Shown: in pieces, positions 7,173 to 16,411 of the stretch
Layout of the letters: each line of letters starts with the position of its first letter
Numbering within the stretch: the first letter of the stretch is position 1
Assembly (NCBI GenBank): GCA_963669405.2
Contig: CAXXHF010000002.1
Coordinates: 1,860,001 to 1,924,000, forward strand
DNA length: 64,000 nt
DNA from: Aureisphaera sp963669405
Lineage (GTDB): Bacteria; Bacteroidota; Bacteroidia; Flavobacteriales; Flavobacteriaceae
Direction of reading: 5' to 3'
Made by a program: the position numbers and the translations under genes
The notes under the pieces: model-generated
Databases searched by the model: none
The model's input: only the letters and a program-made list of their open reading frames with translations
Told to the model about the DNA's origin: nothing

Positions 7173-9044
7173 TTATCTTCCCATATAAACCAACAATACT
7201 GAAATATCATTTGGAGACACCCCACTAATTCGTGATGCCTGGGAAATCGTTACGGGCCGAATTGAAGAAAGTTTTTCCATAGCCTCATGCGATAATGATT
7301 TCAGCTTGCTGTAATCAAAATTGTCAGGAATGCGAACTCCTTCCAGTCTATGAAGCTTATCGGCATTTAGTTTTTCCTTTTGGATATATCCCGCGTATTT
7401 CACTTGGATTTCGGTCTGCTGTAAAACTTCCATGTCTAATTCTTCCTGGATAACATACTGGTCTACGCTCTTTACTTTCCGCATGTCCTCCATGGTAATA
7501 TTGGGTCTTGAAAAAAGCTTAAACATCTTATCGCTCTGCTTTACCAATGCTGAATTTTTATCTTCCAAAATTGGGTTAATCTCTTCAGGTTTTACACTCG
7601 TGTCCTTAAAGAATTTAACGAAAGCATCACTGTCGTTTCTCTTTTTTTCCATTTTCATCATGCGTTCTTCACCTGCCAATCCAATTTCAAAAGCTTTTGG
7701 GGTTAATCGAAAATCAGCATTATCCTGTCGCAACAGTGTACGATATTCTGCTCTGGAAGTAAACATACGATAAGGCTCTTCAGTTCCTTTTGTAATCAGA
7801 TCATCAATAAGTACCCCAATATATGCTTCATCTCTTTTCAGAATAAAAGGGTCTTTTTCATGAACTTTTAAGTGTGCATTTACACCCGCCATTAATCCTT
7901 GAGAAGCAGCTTCTTCATAACCTGTAGTTCCGTTAATTTGTCCTGCAAAGAACAAGCCCGAAACCAACTTGGTCTCCAAGGTGTATTTTAATTGTGTAGG
8001 CGGGAAATAATCATATTCAATAGCATATCCTGGACGGAAGAATTTTACGTTTTCAAAACCAGCACATTCTTTCAAAGCTTTGTACTGAACATCTTCTGGC
8101 AGCGAAGTTGAAAATCCATTAATATAATATTCTACTGTATCCCAGCCCTCGGGTTCTACAAACAACTGATGTCTGTCCTTGTCTGCAAAACGATTAATCT
8201 TATCTTCTACAGAGGGGCAATATCTTGGCCCTATACTATTTATCGCTCCATTAAACATAGGAGAACGATCAAACCCCTCGCGCAATAAATCATGTACAAT
8301 AGAATTGGTATATGACATATGACATGCCCGCTGTTCTTTAAGCGGTGAAGTTTCGTCTGAATACGAAAATTTTTGAGGGTCGTCATCTCCGGGTTGTATT
8401 ATCATTTTCGAAAAATCCAAAGAACGTCCATCCACTCTAGGTGGTGTTCCTGTTTTCATTCTTCCAGCATCAAAACCTAAATCAATAAGGTCTTTAGTAA
8501 TACCCGTTGCTGCTCTTTCACCAGCCCTACCACCACCAAATTGTTTTTCTCCAATATGAATCAATCCATTCAAAAAAGTGCCATTGGTTAAGACCACAGA
8601 TTTGGCCTTTACTTCTAATCCTAAAGATGTTTTAACACCAATGATTTTTTCGTTTTCAACAAGAATACCAGAAACCATTTCTTGATAAAAATCCAAATTA
8701 GGTGTAGCCTCCAACATCAACCTCCAGGTTTCAGCAAAACGCATTCTATCGCTTTGCACTCTGGGACTCCACATTGCAGGACCTTTTGATTTATTAAGCA
8801 TCTTAAATTGGATAGCCGTTTTGTCTGAAACGATTCCGCTATAACCGCCAAGTGCATCAATTTCTCGAACTATCTGCCCTTTGGCTATTCCTCCCATAGC
8901 AGGATTGCAAGACATTTGAGCAATGTTTTGAAGATTCATTGTTATTAGCAATGTAGAAGACCCCATATTTGCAGCCGCAGCCGCAGCTTCAGAGCCTGCA
9001 TGGCCTCCGCCAACTACTATAACATCATATTCTTTATTGAACAT
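7173..9044 (-). CDS. mnmG: tRNA uridine-5-carboxymethylaminomethyl modification enzyme MnmG (GidA)
   Basis: FAD-dependent partner of MnmE that installs the cmnm5 group on wobble uridine of certain tRNAs. The 623-residue product has the dinucleotide-binding motif VVGGGHAG near residue 10. It also carries the two family signatures GPRYCPSVEDKI and GQINGTTGYEEAASQG, and the usual C-terminal helical region with EELDMEVL. Length is normal. It is flanked on both sides by parS-like sites. In several phyla gidA sits close to the replication origin. mnmE is not in the window. Confidence 0.97.
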   Translation of the reverse strand: MFNKEYDVIVVGGGHAGSEAAAAAANMGSSTLLITMNLQNIAQMSCNPAMGGIAKGQIVREIDALGGYSGIVSDKTAIQFKMLNKSKGPAMWSPRVQSDRMRFAETWRLMLEATPNLDFYQEMVSGILVENEKIIGVKTSLGLEVKAKSVVLTNGTFLNGLIHIGEKQFGGGRAGERAATGITKDLIDLGFDAGRMKTGTPPRVDGRSLDFSKMIIQPGDDDPQKFSYSDETSPLKEQRACHMSYTNSIVHDLLREGFDRSPMFNGAINSIGPRYCPSVEDKINRFADKDRHQLFVEPEGWDTVEYYINGFSTSLPEDVQYKALKECAGFENVKFFRPGYAIEYDYFPPTQLKYTLETKLVSGLFFAGQINGTTGYEEAASQGLMAGVNAHLKVHEKDPFILKRDEAYIGVLIDDLITKGTEEPYRMFTSRAEYRTLLRQDNADFRLTPKAFEIGLAGEERMMKMEKKRNDSDAFVKFFKDTSVKPEEINPILEDKNSALVKQSDKMFKLFSRPNITMEDMRKVKSVDQYVIQEELDMEVLQQTEIQVKYAGYIQKEKLNADKLHRLEGVRIPDNFDYSKLKSLSHEAMEKLSSIRPVTISQASRISGVSPNDISVLLVYMGR

Positions 9045-9055
9045 ATTATTAAAAA

Positions 9056-9071
9056 TGTTCCACGTGGAACA
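9056..9071. other. parS-like ParB-binding site (copy 2), perfect palindrome
   Basis: TGTTCCACGTGGAACA is a perfect 16-bp palindrome matching the parS consensus at every fixed position. It lies in the 56-bp gap between ybeY and mnmG, 12 bp upstream of the mnmG ATG. Confidence 0.78.
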
Positions 9072-9100
9072 ATGAAATAAAAAAATTAACTATCTGATTT

Positions 9101-9517
9101 TCAAGTAATTGATAGTTTTTTTAAATATTTTTCCTCAAGCCCTCTCATTATAACGGACTCTTCTTTTGTTTTGTCTTTATATCCACAAAAATGCAAAATA
9201 CCGTGGATAATCACTCTATGCAATTCTTCATTAAAATCAACTCCAAAATGATTTGCATTTTCTGAAACACGATCTGTAGAAATATAGATTTCGCCACCTA
9301 CAAGTTTACCCATTGTATAGTCAAAACTAATTATGTCTGTATAGGTGTCATGTTCCAAAAATTGTTGGTTGATGTTTAGAAGATACTCATCATTGCAGAA
9401 TACATAATCGATGTTGCCAAGTTCATATTCCTCATCAGTGATGGCTTCGGAAATCCAATTTCTTATTTCCTCATCATGCACTAAAACAAAATCATTCTGG
9501 CTGTGAAATTCAATCAT
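9101..9517 (-). CDS. ybeY: Endoribonuclease YbeY (rRNA maturation factor)
   Basis: Metal-dependent RNase involved in 16S rRNA 3'-end maturation and ribosome quality control. The 138-residue product carries the family motif as HGILHFCGYKD: His105 and His109 are the first two metal ligands. The position normally held by the third His is Asp115. The LVGGEIYIS strand is also typical. The ATG overlaps the end of the upstream DUF4175 gene by 8 bp, so translation is probably coupled. Confidence 0.93.
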   Translation of the reverse strand: MIEFHSQNDFVLVHDEEIRNWISEAITDEEYELGNIDYVFCNDEYLLNINQQFLEHDTYTDIISFDYTMGKLVGGEIYISTDRVSENANHFGVDFNEELHRVIIHGILHFCGYKDKTKEESVIMRGLEEKYLKKLSIT

Positions 9518-12500
9518 TTGTTCCGCCGAAATACTTCTTTACCTCATTTTTGTATTTCTGCTGCAAAGGTAATGCTTCTCTATTCAGTATTTCTGTAGAA
9601 TTAAAATATTTCTTTACGTCTTCTGGGCTGAGACGTAGGTTGTTATCGTAAGTGTTGCGGTTGCTTATAGATTCTCTTTTGTTCTCTTGTCCTTGCTTAA
9701 AATCTGCTTCATCTAATTTCAACAATTCATATTGTAAATTCAACATTCGCTCCAGTGTGCGTTGGTTAAAGCCTTTATCCAATAATTGTTGTTCAATGCC
9801 TTCCATCTCTTTAATGAGCTTTCCGCCTTGTCCTTTAAGTCCTTCTTTGCTTAAACGATCTTGTAATTGGTTTCGGAGCTGTTGCTGTTGCTTATAAATT
9901 TCATATAGCTCCCCATTTAGATCTTCATTGTAGTCACCTTTCCCCTTTTGATCTCCTTCTTTATTTCCTTTACCATTGCCATTACCTTCTCCTCCATCTC
10001 CACTATTCCCGCTTCCAGAACTACCTTCCTTACCCCCTTCTCCTTCTTTACCTTGCTCGCCTTCCTTATCACCTTTGCCAGAATCTCCACTCTGACCCTC
10101 TCCTTCTTGTCCACTACTACCACTTCCTTTACTCATCCCTTCTTTCATTTGCTCAGACAAGCTCTCTTGTTGTTTGATAATGTCCGGAAGTTGAAATCCC
10201 TGGCCTTGGCCCTGACCCTGACCTTTACCCTGACCTTGACCTTGGCCCATGCCAGGCATATTCATCATTTGTTGTTGCATATTCCCCAACAAATCACTTA
10301 ACAAAATGGCTAATTCATTAGCTCCTGTTACTGTATATTGTTGGCTAGAAACCCCTTGACGCATCTGATTCTCTGCCAATCGTTCTAAAGACTTGTCAAT
10401 ATTAAATTCAATTTCGGTAAGCGATTCGTTAATTTGTTCACCTAATAATGGTTGTCTTAACGATAATGCAAATAGACTGTCGTCTATGTGCTGGAAGTTA
10501 AGCTTAAGGTCATTCTGATTGTTCAATTTCTTTCCAAAGGCTGCACTACCATAATCAATGCTTTTAAAATCATCCATAACATCTTCCTGCTCGAAAGAAA
10601 AAACGACCAGGTTGTCTAATATCTGTCGTAACATTTCAACATCTTCCTCTATACTTTCCATCTGCCCCGCCTGCATTTGCATCTGCATTTGCTGCCCCAT
10701 CTGCTTCATCTTCTTTCCCGCTTTCTTTTGACTTGGTGCAGCGTCTTGTTGGTTCTGTTGTTGTAACTCGTCTGTTGCCTTCTGCTGTTCTTGTTCAACT
10801 TCTTGTTCTCCAAGCTTGTCTTGAGGAATGTCCATGGGCTCTTTTAACCCTTTGTTCTCTTCCTGCAGCTCATTCATTTCCTTCTGGTATTCTTCAAACT
10901 TTTTGTTGAGCTCTTCTTGCTTTTCAGTGGTGTTTTCTTCCTTGGGCGAATCAGCTAATTTTTCTTGCTCCTCACCTAATTTAAAAAGCTCTTCAGCTAA
11001 CTTTTCGGCCTTTTTGGTAACATAATAGCGCTTCGTTAGCTCAACCAATTGTTCTAAATTCTTTTCTTGGTTTTTGTTTTCTTTACCAAGCTTTTCTAAT
11101 TTTTCGCGAAGCTCTTCTTTATCAAGTTTTTCTTGTAATCGCTCTAATTCTTCCAGTAGTTTTTCGTTCTCTTCTAAGCGTTCTTCGTTCTCATCCAGGC
11201 GTTCCTGCAATTGCTCTTTAAAAGGATCCTCTTCTTCATTATCGGGTTGAAATTTCTCTAGGTTTTCTTTCATTTCCTTGGAGAAATTTTTCATCATTTG
11301 CTCTTGTTGTTTTTGTCTTTTTATGAAGTTTTCAAGTTTTTTCTTGTCATTCCAATTCAACTCCTTCTTTTCCTTTTGAATTTTATTGAGCTCCTCCAGT
11401 CGTTTTTCCTGATCCTTCAAATCCTGAAGGGACTTGTTCATGTCCTGAATGTTTTCTTGCTGTTCATTCAGTTGCTGATCCTCCTCTTCATCTTTAGTGA
11501 GTTTTCTGAAACTATAAAATCCACTTTTTGAAGACTTAAAATTATGTATGCGATCGTTGTCAAAAATCTCAAAATAATATTCGTACGAAACCCCGTCCTC
11601 TAAGGAAAGGTTTCCGGGAAATGTATATACAAACTGATCTACGTTGTTTGTGCTTACAGGGATGCTTTCAATCTTTTTTTGTTCATCACCCCCTACAGGA
11701 TAATATACCAGCTGCAACTTTGTTAGACCATAGTCGTCTGAAACCTGCCCTAAAAAGTATTGAATTTGAGTGTCTGTGCTATCCACTTTGGATTGCATCT
11801 CTATTTCAGGATATTCATCCTTTACCACACCAATGGCAAAAGACAGGTTTTCATATTCTTTGAGATGTTCGTTAGAGGTAGTGAGTGCATAGTCTAGCTT
11901 CCTGTAAATACTCTTTTGAAAACTAAAGCCCGCTCCTTTTCCATTAAAAGTATAAGAAGTATCCCTGGTTTTTAACTCTACCCTATCCGTATTTTTGGTG
12001 GCAACTTCCCATCGAATACGGGTGCCTTCCGGAACTGTAGCGTTACCACTACTTTTTAAAACTTCGTCCCTTTTCCCTGTGTAGCCAGGATAGTCCAAAA
12101 TCATTTCGAATCCCAATAAAGAGGGTGTTTTCAATAATTCTAGATTATATTCTTGCGATGTCACATTGTTGGCGTGTAACCGGAACGAAATAGGCTCTGT
12201 GGGTTGTGCAAATGTAAATTCAAAACGCCCGGGGGCTGTTTGTTCTAAATAGTATCGCTCATTATTAAAACTAATCGTGGCATTTTCTGGTAAAATGTCC
12301 CCCTCTGTAATGGCCCTTACGGTAAAATTTTTGTTCTCTACTGCAGTCAAATTATCATTGACTACCACAAAAGAAAATGGTGCAGGCGGTTCATAGGCCG
12401 TGTCATAATTCACCACACGCTCATAACTGTCTGAAAAAATATCTTTATCCCACAACAGACTCACTAAGACCACAACAATTACTGGAATAGCGGCATACTT

Positions 12501-12959
12501 AAGATATTTTGCATTCTTATTGAAGTTTATTGCTCTTTTAAAAGGAACCGGTTGTAGCTCAGAAGCTTTTTGGTCAATACTGGCGACCAACAATTCACTT
12601 TCACGTTGATTTTGGTTTAGTTGAATTACATTCAACAGCTTATCGCTTACTTGCGGGAAATGACTGCCAATGATTTTTGAAGCCTCTTCATGCCCAATAC
12701 CCTGTTGCAGTTTAAATAGCTTTGCCAAGGGAAAGGCAATAAACCGAACAAACAAAGCCACCTCAACCAATACAAAGGTCCAAAACAAAAGTGTGCGCCC
12801 AGTAGGTTCTAACCATAGAAAATGCTCAACCAACAAGGTAATTATAAGCCAAAGTAAACCTGCGGCAAAAAAGAGGATCGCCCCCTTAATTAGCTCATTG
12901 GTATAGTATTTTTTAATAAACTGTTCCAGCTTTTGCTGGATGATATTAAATGTGCTCAT
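9510..12959 (-). CDS. DUF4175 family membrane protein with long coiled coil
   Basis: A 1149-residue protein of unknown function. It has three predicted membrane helices in the first 170 residues (about 26-48, 56-77 and 152-170), then a mostly beta extracytoplasmic region (about 200-490). A very long Glu/Lys/Gln-rich coiled coil follows (about 500-760), then Met/Gln-rich and Gly/Gln, Gly/Glu/Lys low-complexity segments (about 900-1030) and a conserved-looking C-terminus. The start at 12959 (MSTFNIIQQ) is preferred because it begins just before the first helix; 14 more codons upstream are open. It leads ybeY-mnmG-methyltransferase on the same strand. Confidence 0.8.
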   Translation of the reverse strand: MSTFNIIQQKLEQFIKKYYTNELIKGAILFFAAGLLWLIITLLVEHFLWLEPTGRTLLFWTFVLVEVALFVRFIAFPLAKLFKLQQGIGHEEASKIIGSHFPQVSDKLLNVIQLNQNQRESELLVASIDQKASELQPVPFKRAINFNKNAKYLKYAAIPVIVVVLVSLLWDKDIFSDSYERVVNYDTAYEPPAPFSFVVVNDNLTAVENKNFTVRAITEGDILPENATISFNNERYYLEQTAPGRFEFTFAQPTEPISFRLHANNVTSQEYNLELLKTPSLLGFEMILDYPGYTGKRDEVLKSSGNATVPEGTRIRWEVATKNTDRVELKTRDTSYTFNGKGAGFSFQKSIYRKLDYALTTSNEHLKEYENLSFAIGVVKDEYPEIEMQSKVDSTDTQIQYFLGQVSDDYGLTKLQLVYYPVGGDEQKKIESIPVSTNNVDQFVYTFPGNLSLEDGVSYEYYFEIFDNDRIHNFKSSKSGFYSFRKLTKDEEEDQQLNEQQENIQDMNKSLQDLKDQEKRLEELNKIQKEKKELNWNDKKKLENFIKRQKQQEQMMKNFSKEMKENLEKFQPDNEEEDPFKEQLQERLDENEERLEENEKLLEELERLQEKLDKEELREKLEKLGKENKNQEKNLEQLVELTKRYYVTKKAEKLAEELFKLGEEQEKLADSPKEENTTEKQEELNKKFEEYQKEMNELQEENKGLKEPMDIPQDKLGEQEVEQEQQKATDELQQQNQQDAAPSQKKAGKKMKQMGQQMQMQMQAGQMESIEEDVEMLRQILDNLVVFSFEQEDVMDDFKSIDYGSAAFGKKLNNQNDLKLNFQHIDDSLFALSLRQPLLGEQINESLTEIEFNIDKSLERLAENQMRQGVSSQQYTVTGANELAILLSDLLGNMQQQMMNMPGMGQGQGQGKGQGQGQGQGFQLPDIIKQQESLSEQMKEGMSKGSGSSGQEGEGQSGDSGKGDKEGEQGKEGEGGKEGSSGSGNSGDGGEGNGNGKGNKEGDQKGKGDYNEDLNGELYEIYKQQQQLRNQLQDRLSKEGLKGQGGKLIKEMEGIEQQLLDKGFNQRTLERMLNLQYELLKLDEADFKQGQENKRESISNRNTYDNNLRLSPEDVKKYFNSTEILNREALPLQQKYKNEVKKYFGGTND

Positions 12960-13112
12960 AGCCAAAAAAGAACTTCTAAAGTAGCACAAAAATTGCTCCA
13001 AAAAAGGATATTATGAAAGATTTAAAATTTTTAACAGCCTTTTCTATCCCATGTCAATGATTAATTGTCCTTTTGGTAAACCTGATCCTGTGGAATTGAA
13101 GCCATAGAATTG

Positions 13113-13120
13113 TATCTTTG
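13113..13120 (+). promoter_or_regulatory. Bacteroidota -7 element (TATCTTTG) for gltX
   Basis: Exact TAnnTTTG match 26 bp before the ATG at 13147. The preceding region (13002-13112) between the divergent DUF4175 and gltX genes holds no other recognised signal. Confidence 0.6.
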
Positions 13121-13146
13121 CCCTCTAAATTTTGAATTCAATTTTG

Positions 13147-14658
13147 ATGGCTCAAAAAGTCCGTGTTCGTTTTGCTCCCAGTCCCACAGGCCCACTACAT
13201 ATTGGTGGGGTTCGTACGGCATTATTCAATTATTTATTTGCCAAAAAACAGGGTGGTGATTTTGTGCTTCGTGTTGAAGATACCGACCAAACCCGCTATG
13301 TAGAAGGCGCCGAAGATTATATCAAGGAATCTTTGAACTGGCTTCACATTCCTTATGATGAAGGCCCCGGGAAAGATGGTGAGTTCGGCCCTTATAGACA
13401 AAGCGAACGTAAGCATTTGTACAAAGAATATGCTGATCGACTAATTGCTGAAGGCAAAGCCTATTATGCATTTGACACGCCTGAGGCTTTGGCCGAACAG
13501 CGCAGCCAATACGAAGCAGAGAAAAAGACATTTATCTACAATTGGCACAATCGCAGGCAGTTAGACAATTCACTTGCGCTTTCTAAGGAAGAAACACAAG
13601 AACGATTGAATCGTGGCGATAAGTATGTAGTTCGGTTTAAATCACCAGAAAATGAGACACTACATCTTAAAGATATCATCCGGGGTGATATTGAAATAGA
13701 CACCAATACTTTGGATGATAAAGTATTGTTTAAAAGTGATGGTATGCCCACCTATCATTTAGCCAATATTGTGGATGATCACCTTATGGAGATTACCCAT
13801 GTTATTCGTGGGGAAGAATGGTTGCCATCCTTAGCCTTGCACATACAACTATATAAAGCATTTGGTTGGGAGGCACCACAATTTGCCCATCTATCTCTCA
13901 TCTTAAAGCCCAACGGAAAAGGAAAATTGAGTAAACGTGATGGAGAGGCTGGAGGGTTTCCTGTGTTTCCGCTAGAGTGGAATGCTCCTGATGGAGGAAC
14001 TGCTTCGGGATACCGTGAAGATGGTTACCTACCCGAAGCGGTTGTAAACATGTTGGCTTTTTTGGGGTGGAATCCAGGGACAGAACAAGAACTCTTTTCT
14101 CTTGAAGAATTAACCGAAGCCTTTAGTTTGGATCGGGTAAATAAAGCCGGGGCCAAATTTGACCCAGAAAAGGCAAAATGGTTTCAGCAACAATATTTTC
14201 AGCAACAGGACGATTTACAGCTTGCCAATGAATTTAGTGTCTTGTTAAAATCCAAAGGGATAGAAACCTCATTGCCAATTTCACAGATTATTTCTTCTGT
14301 AAAAGAGCGAGCCTCTTTTGTAAACGATCTATGGGATCAGGCTTCTTTCTTTTTTGAAGCTCCTACATCATATGATGAAAAGGCTTCTAAAAAAGCATTT
14401 AAAGAAGATACTGCGGTTATTCTGGCTAAGGTGTCAGAACTCATGGAAGAGGCTTCAGAATTCACGGCAGCTGTCTTATCAGATACTGTAAAGAGTTGGA
14501 TTACTTCCCAAGAAATGGGCTTTGGAAAAGTAATGATGCCGTTACGTCTTGCTTTGGTGGGCGCAATGAAAGGACCAGATGTGTTTGAAATAGCTTCCTT
14601 GTTGGGTAAAGAGGAAACAATTCAAAGAATTAGCAAGGCAATCGAAACGATTTCTTAG
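13147..14658 (+). CDS. gltX: Glutamyl-tRNA synthetase
   Basis: Class I aminoacyl-tRNA synthetase charging tRNA-Glu (possibly also tRNA-Gln elsewhere, but glnS is also present here). The 503-residue product has the HIGH-type motif (PLHIGG near residue 18) and the KMSKS-type motif KLSKRDG, the Rossmann core with RVEDTDQTR and a C-terminal anticodon-binding region. I start at ATG 13147 (MAQKVRVRFAPSPTG); a TTG at 13132 gives a needless extension. Its stop codon interlocks with that of the convergent barrel-protein gene (4-bp overlap). Confidence 0.97.
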   Translation: MAQKVRVRFAPSPTGPLHIGGVRTALFNYLFAKKQGGDFVLRVEDTDQTRYVEGAEDYIKESLNWLHIPYDEGPGKDGEFGPYRQSERKHLYKEYADRLIAEGKAYYAFDTPEALAEQRSQYEAEKKTFIYNWHNRRQLDNSLALSKEETQERLNRGDKYVVRFKSPENETLHLKDIIRGDIEIDTNTLDDKVLFKSDGMPTYHLANIVDDHLMEITHVIRGEEWLPSLALHIQLYKAFGWEAPQFAHLSLILKPNGKGKLSKRDGEAGGFPVFPLEWNAPDGGTASGYREDGYLPEAVVNMLAFLGWNPGTEQELFSLEELTEAFSLDRVNKAGAKFDPEKAKWFQQQYFQQQDDLQLANEFSVLLKSKGIETSLPISQIISSVKERASFVNDLWDQASFFFEAPTSYDEKASKKAFKEDTAVILAKVSELMEEASEFTAAVLSDTVKSWITSQEMGFGKVMMPLRLALVGAMKGPDVFEIASLLGKEETIQRISKAIETIS

Positions 14659-15332
14659 AAATAAAAAATCACCATTGCAATAATGGTGTGAGGGTTTCCT
14701 TCGTATTTTACGTTGGTTTGTTCTACATCTTCCAAGTCGTTTAAACGCTCAAAAAGATTGGTTACACCATATTGATATTGAGCGCTTACCCTAAAGTTTT
14801 CCAATCCGGCAGTAATACCTCCAGCTGCATAAAAGTGTACTCGGGAAATATTTTCAATTTCTTTGGCTTCTAATGTCTCGTAACCATCCAATATAAAGCG
14901 TTCAAAAGTATCTTGTTTCAATTTCATCTTTCCATTCACATTTAAGATTGGGCCAAATTCAAGACTTAGGTGCTTATGCACTACATTGAAACTACCCAAT
15001 AAACTAATTTGGGCTGATTGTATGGTATAATCTATTTTTTGTTCAAAAAAACCTTGTTGGGTGTTGTTTAGATCGCGACCTAAAATACCTATTTCGGTTT
15101 GTACAAAGTTGATTCCATAAACAAGATCGAAGGCGTTGTAAAAAGATCCTCTGGTGGTGAATCCCATCATGTAGCCTAAACCCTGCTCTGTAGTAAAGTT
15201 TGGGGTATCAATATTAAAAAAAGTGAACCCACCTTGTAGGCCTAAATGATTGTTAGAATCATAGTTACGTTGTGCGATTCCCTGTAAGCCAATACAGAGG
15301 GCGGTAACAAAAAGCAATTTCTTAAGACTCAT
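14655..15332 (-). CDS. Small outer-membrane beta-barrel protein (PorT-like)
   Basis: A 225-residue protein with a signal peptide (about 1-20, ending GIAQ) and alternating amphipathic beta strands through to a C-terminal aromatic residue (IIAMVIFYF), as in small outer-membrane barrels of the PorT/OmpW-like class. A specific function cannot be read from the sequence. It has its own promoter element upstream and ends on gltX with interlocked stop codons, without a terminator between. Confidence 0.7.
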   Translation of the reverse strand: MSLKKLLFVTALCIGLQGIAQRNYDSNNHLGLQGGFTFFNIDTPNFTTEQGLGYMMGFTTRGSFYNAFDLVYGINFVQTEIGILGRDLNNTQQGFFEQKIDYTIQSAQISLLGSFNVVHKHLSLEFGPILNVNGKMKLKQDTFERFILDGYETLEAKEIENISRVHFYAAGGITAGLENFRVSAQYQYGVTNLFERLNDLEDVEQTNVKYEGNPHTIIAMVIFYF

Positions 15333-15355
15333 AAATATGGGGGTTACGAAAGGCG

Positions 15356-15363
15356 CAAAAGTA
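15356..15363 (-). promoter_or_regulatory. Bacteroidota -7 element (TACTTTTG) for the beta-barrel gene
   Basis: Minus-strand match to TAnnTTTG, 24 bp upstream of the ATG at 15332. Confidence 0.5.
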
Positions 15364-15413
15364 GCGTAATTTTTGTACCTTCAAAAAGTTCTAATCAATT
15401 AAAATTATAATCT

Positions 15414-16382
15414 ATGGGCGGTTATCTAATTATTCCTATTCTTATTTTTTCTCTATTCTTTATTCTGATGTTTATTTTCATTGTGAAACAACAAACCGCA
15501 GTCGTTATAGAACGCTTTGGTAGGTTTCATAGTATAAGAGCATCTGGGTTACGATTCAAGATTCCACTTGTTGATCGAATTTCCGGGCGTATCAACCTGA
15601 AAATACAACAGTTAGATGTAATTGTAGAAACTAAAACAAAAGATGATGTTTTTGTTCGTTTAAAGATTTCTGTACAATTCCAAGTATTAAAAGAAAAAGT
15701 ATACGATGCTTTTTATAAGCTGGAAAATCCACATGATCAAATTACTTCTTATGTGTTTGATGTGGTTCGTGCTGAAGTTCCAAAAATGAAACTGGACGAT
15801 GTGTTTGAGCGTAAAGATGATATTGCTATCGCGGTGAAAAAAGAATTGAATGAAGCAATGATCAACTATGGTTTTGATATCATCAAGACCTTGGTAACTG
15901 ATATTGATCCTGACACACAGGTAAAAGCAGCCATGAACCGAATCAACGCTGCTGAGCGTGAAAAGGTAGCGGCAGAATATGAAGCGGAAGCGGAACGAAT
16001 CAAGATCGTAGCCAAAGCCCGTGCAGAGGCAGAAAGCAAGCGACTACAAGGTCAGGGTATTGCCGATCAGCGTCGTGAGATTGCCAGGGGTCTGGAAGAA
16101 TCTGTAGAGGTGTTAAACAATGTAGGGATCAATTCGCAAGAGGCTTCTGCCCTTATTGTAGTAACCCAGCACTATGATACCTTACAAAGTATTGGGGAAG
16201 AAACCAACTCTAACCTGATCTTATTACCCAACTCGCCTCAAGCCGGAAGCAATATGCTAAATGATATGATTGCTTCTTTTGTAGCCAGTAATAAAATTGG
16301 GGAAGAAATGAAAAAGACGAATCAAGCAAAGGGGATTGGCAAGAAAAGGCCTCCCACCTCAAATGACGATATAAACTATTAA
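15414..16382 (+). CDS. SPFH/Band 7 membrane protein (stomatin/HflK-like)
   Basis: A 322-residue protein with one N-terminal membrane helix (about 5-25), an SPFH/Band 7 domain beginning QQTAVVIERFGRFH, and a charged coiled coil (AEREKVAAEYEAEAERIK, then KARAEAESKRLQ). The short tail ends in basic and polar residues. Such proteins oligomerise into membrane-associated rings and often organise lipids or proteases. No NfeD partner is adjacent. The exact role is unknown. Closed by a strong hairpin terminator. Confidence 0.87.
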   Translation: MGGYLIIPILIFSLFFILMFIFIVKQQTAVVIERFGRFHSIRASGLRFKIPLVDRISGRINLKIQQLDVIVETKTKDDVFVRLKISVQFQVLKEKVYDAFYKLENPHDQITSYVFDVVRAEVPKMKLDDVFERKDDIAIAVKKELNEAMINYGFDIIKTLVTDIDPDTQVKAAMNRINAAEREKVAAEYEAEAERIKIVAKARAEAESKRLQGQGIADQRREIARGLEESVEVLNNVGINSQEASALIVVTQHYDTLQSIGEETNSNLILLPNSPQAGSNMLNDMIASFVASNKIGEEMKKTNQAKGIGKKRPPTSNDDINY

Positions 16383-16385
16383 ATA

Positions 16386-16410
16386 AAAAGCCGCTCAATG
16401 AGCGGCTTTT
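16386..16410. terminator. Bidirectional terminator between the SPFH gene and glnS
   Basis: Stem AAAAGCCGCT/AGCGGCTTTT with a 5-nt loop, A-rich on one side and T-rich on the other, so it can stop both convergent transcripts. Confidence 0.85.
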
Positions 16411-16411
16411 C

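Noticed and set aside
9948..10301. Plus-strand frame in the DUF4175 repeat region
   Set aside because: Thr/Leu-rich repeats result from the Gly/Gln hexanucleotide repeats on the opposite strand.
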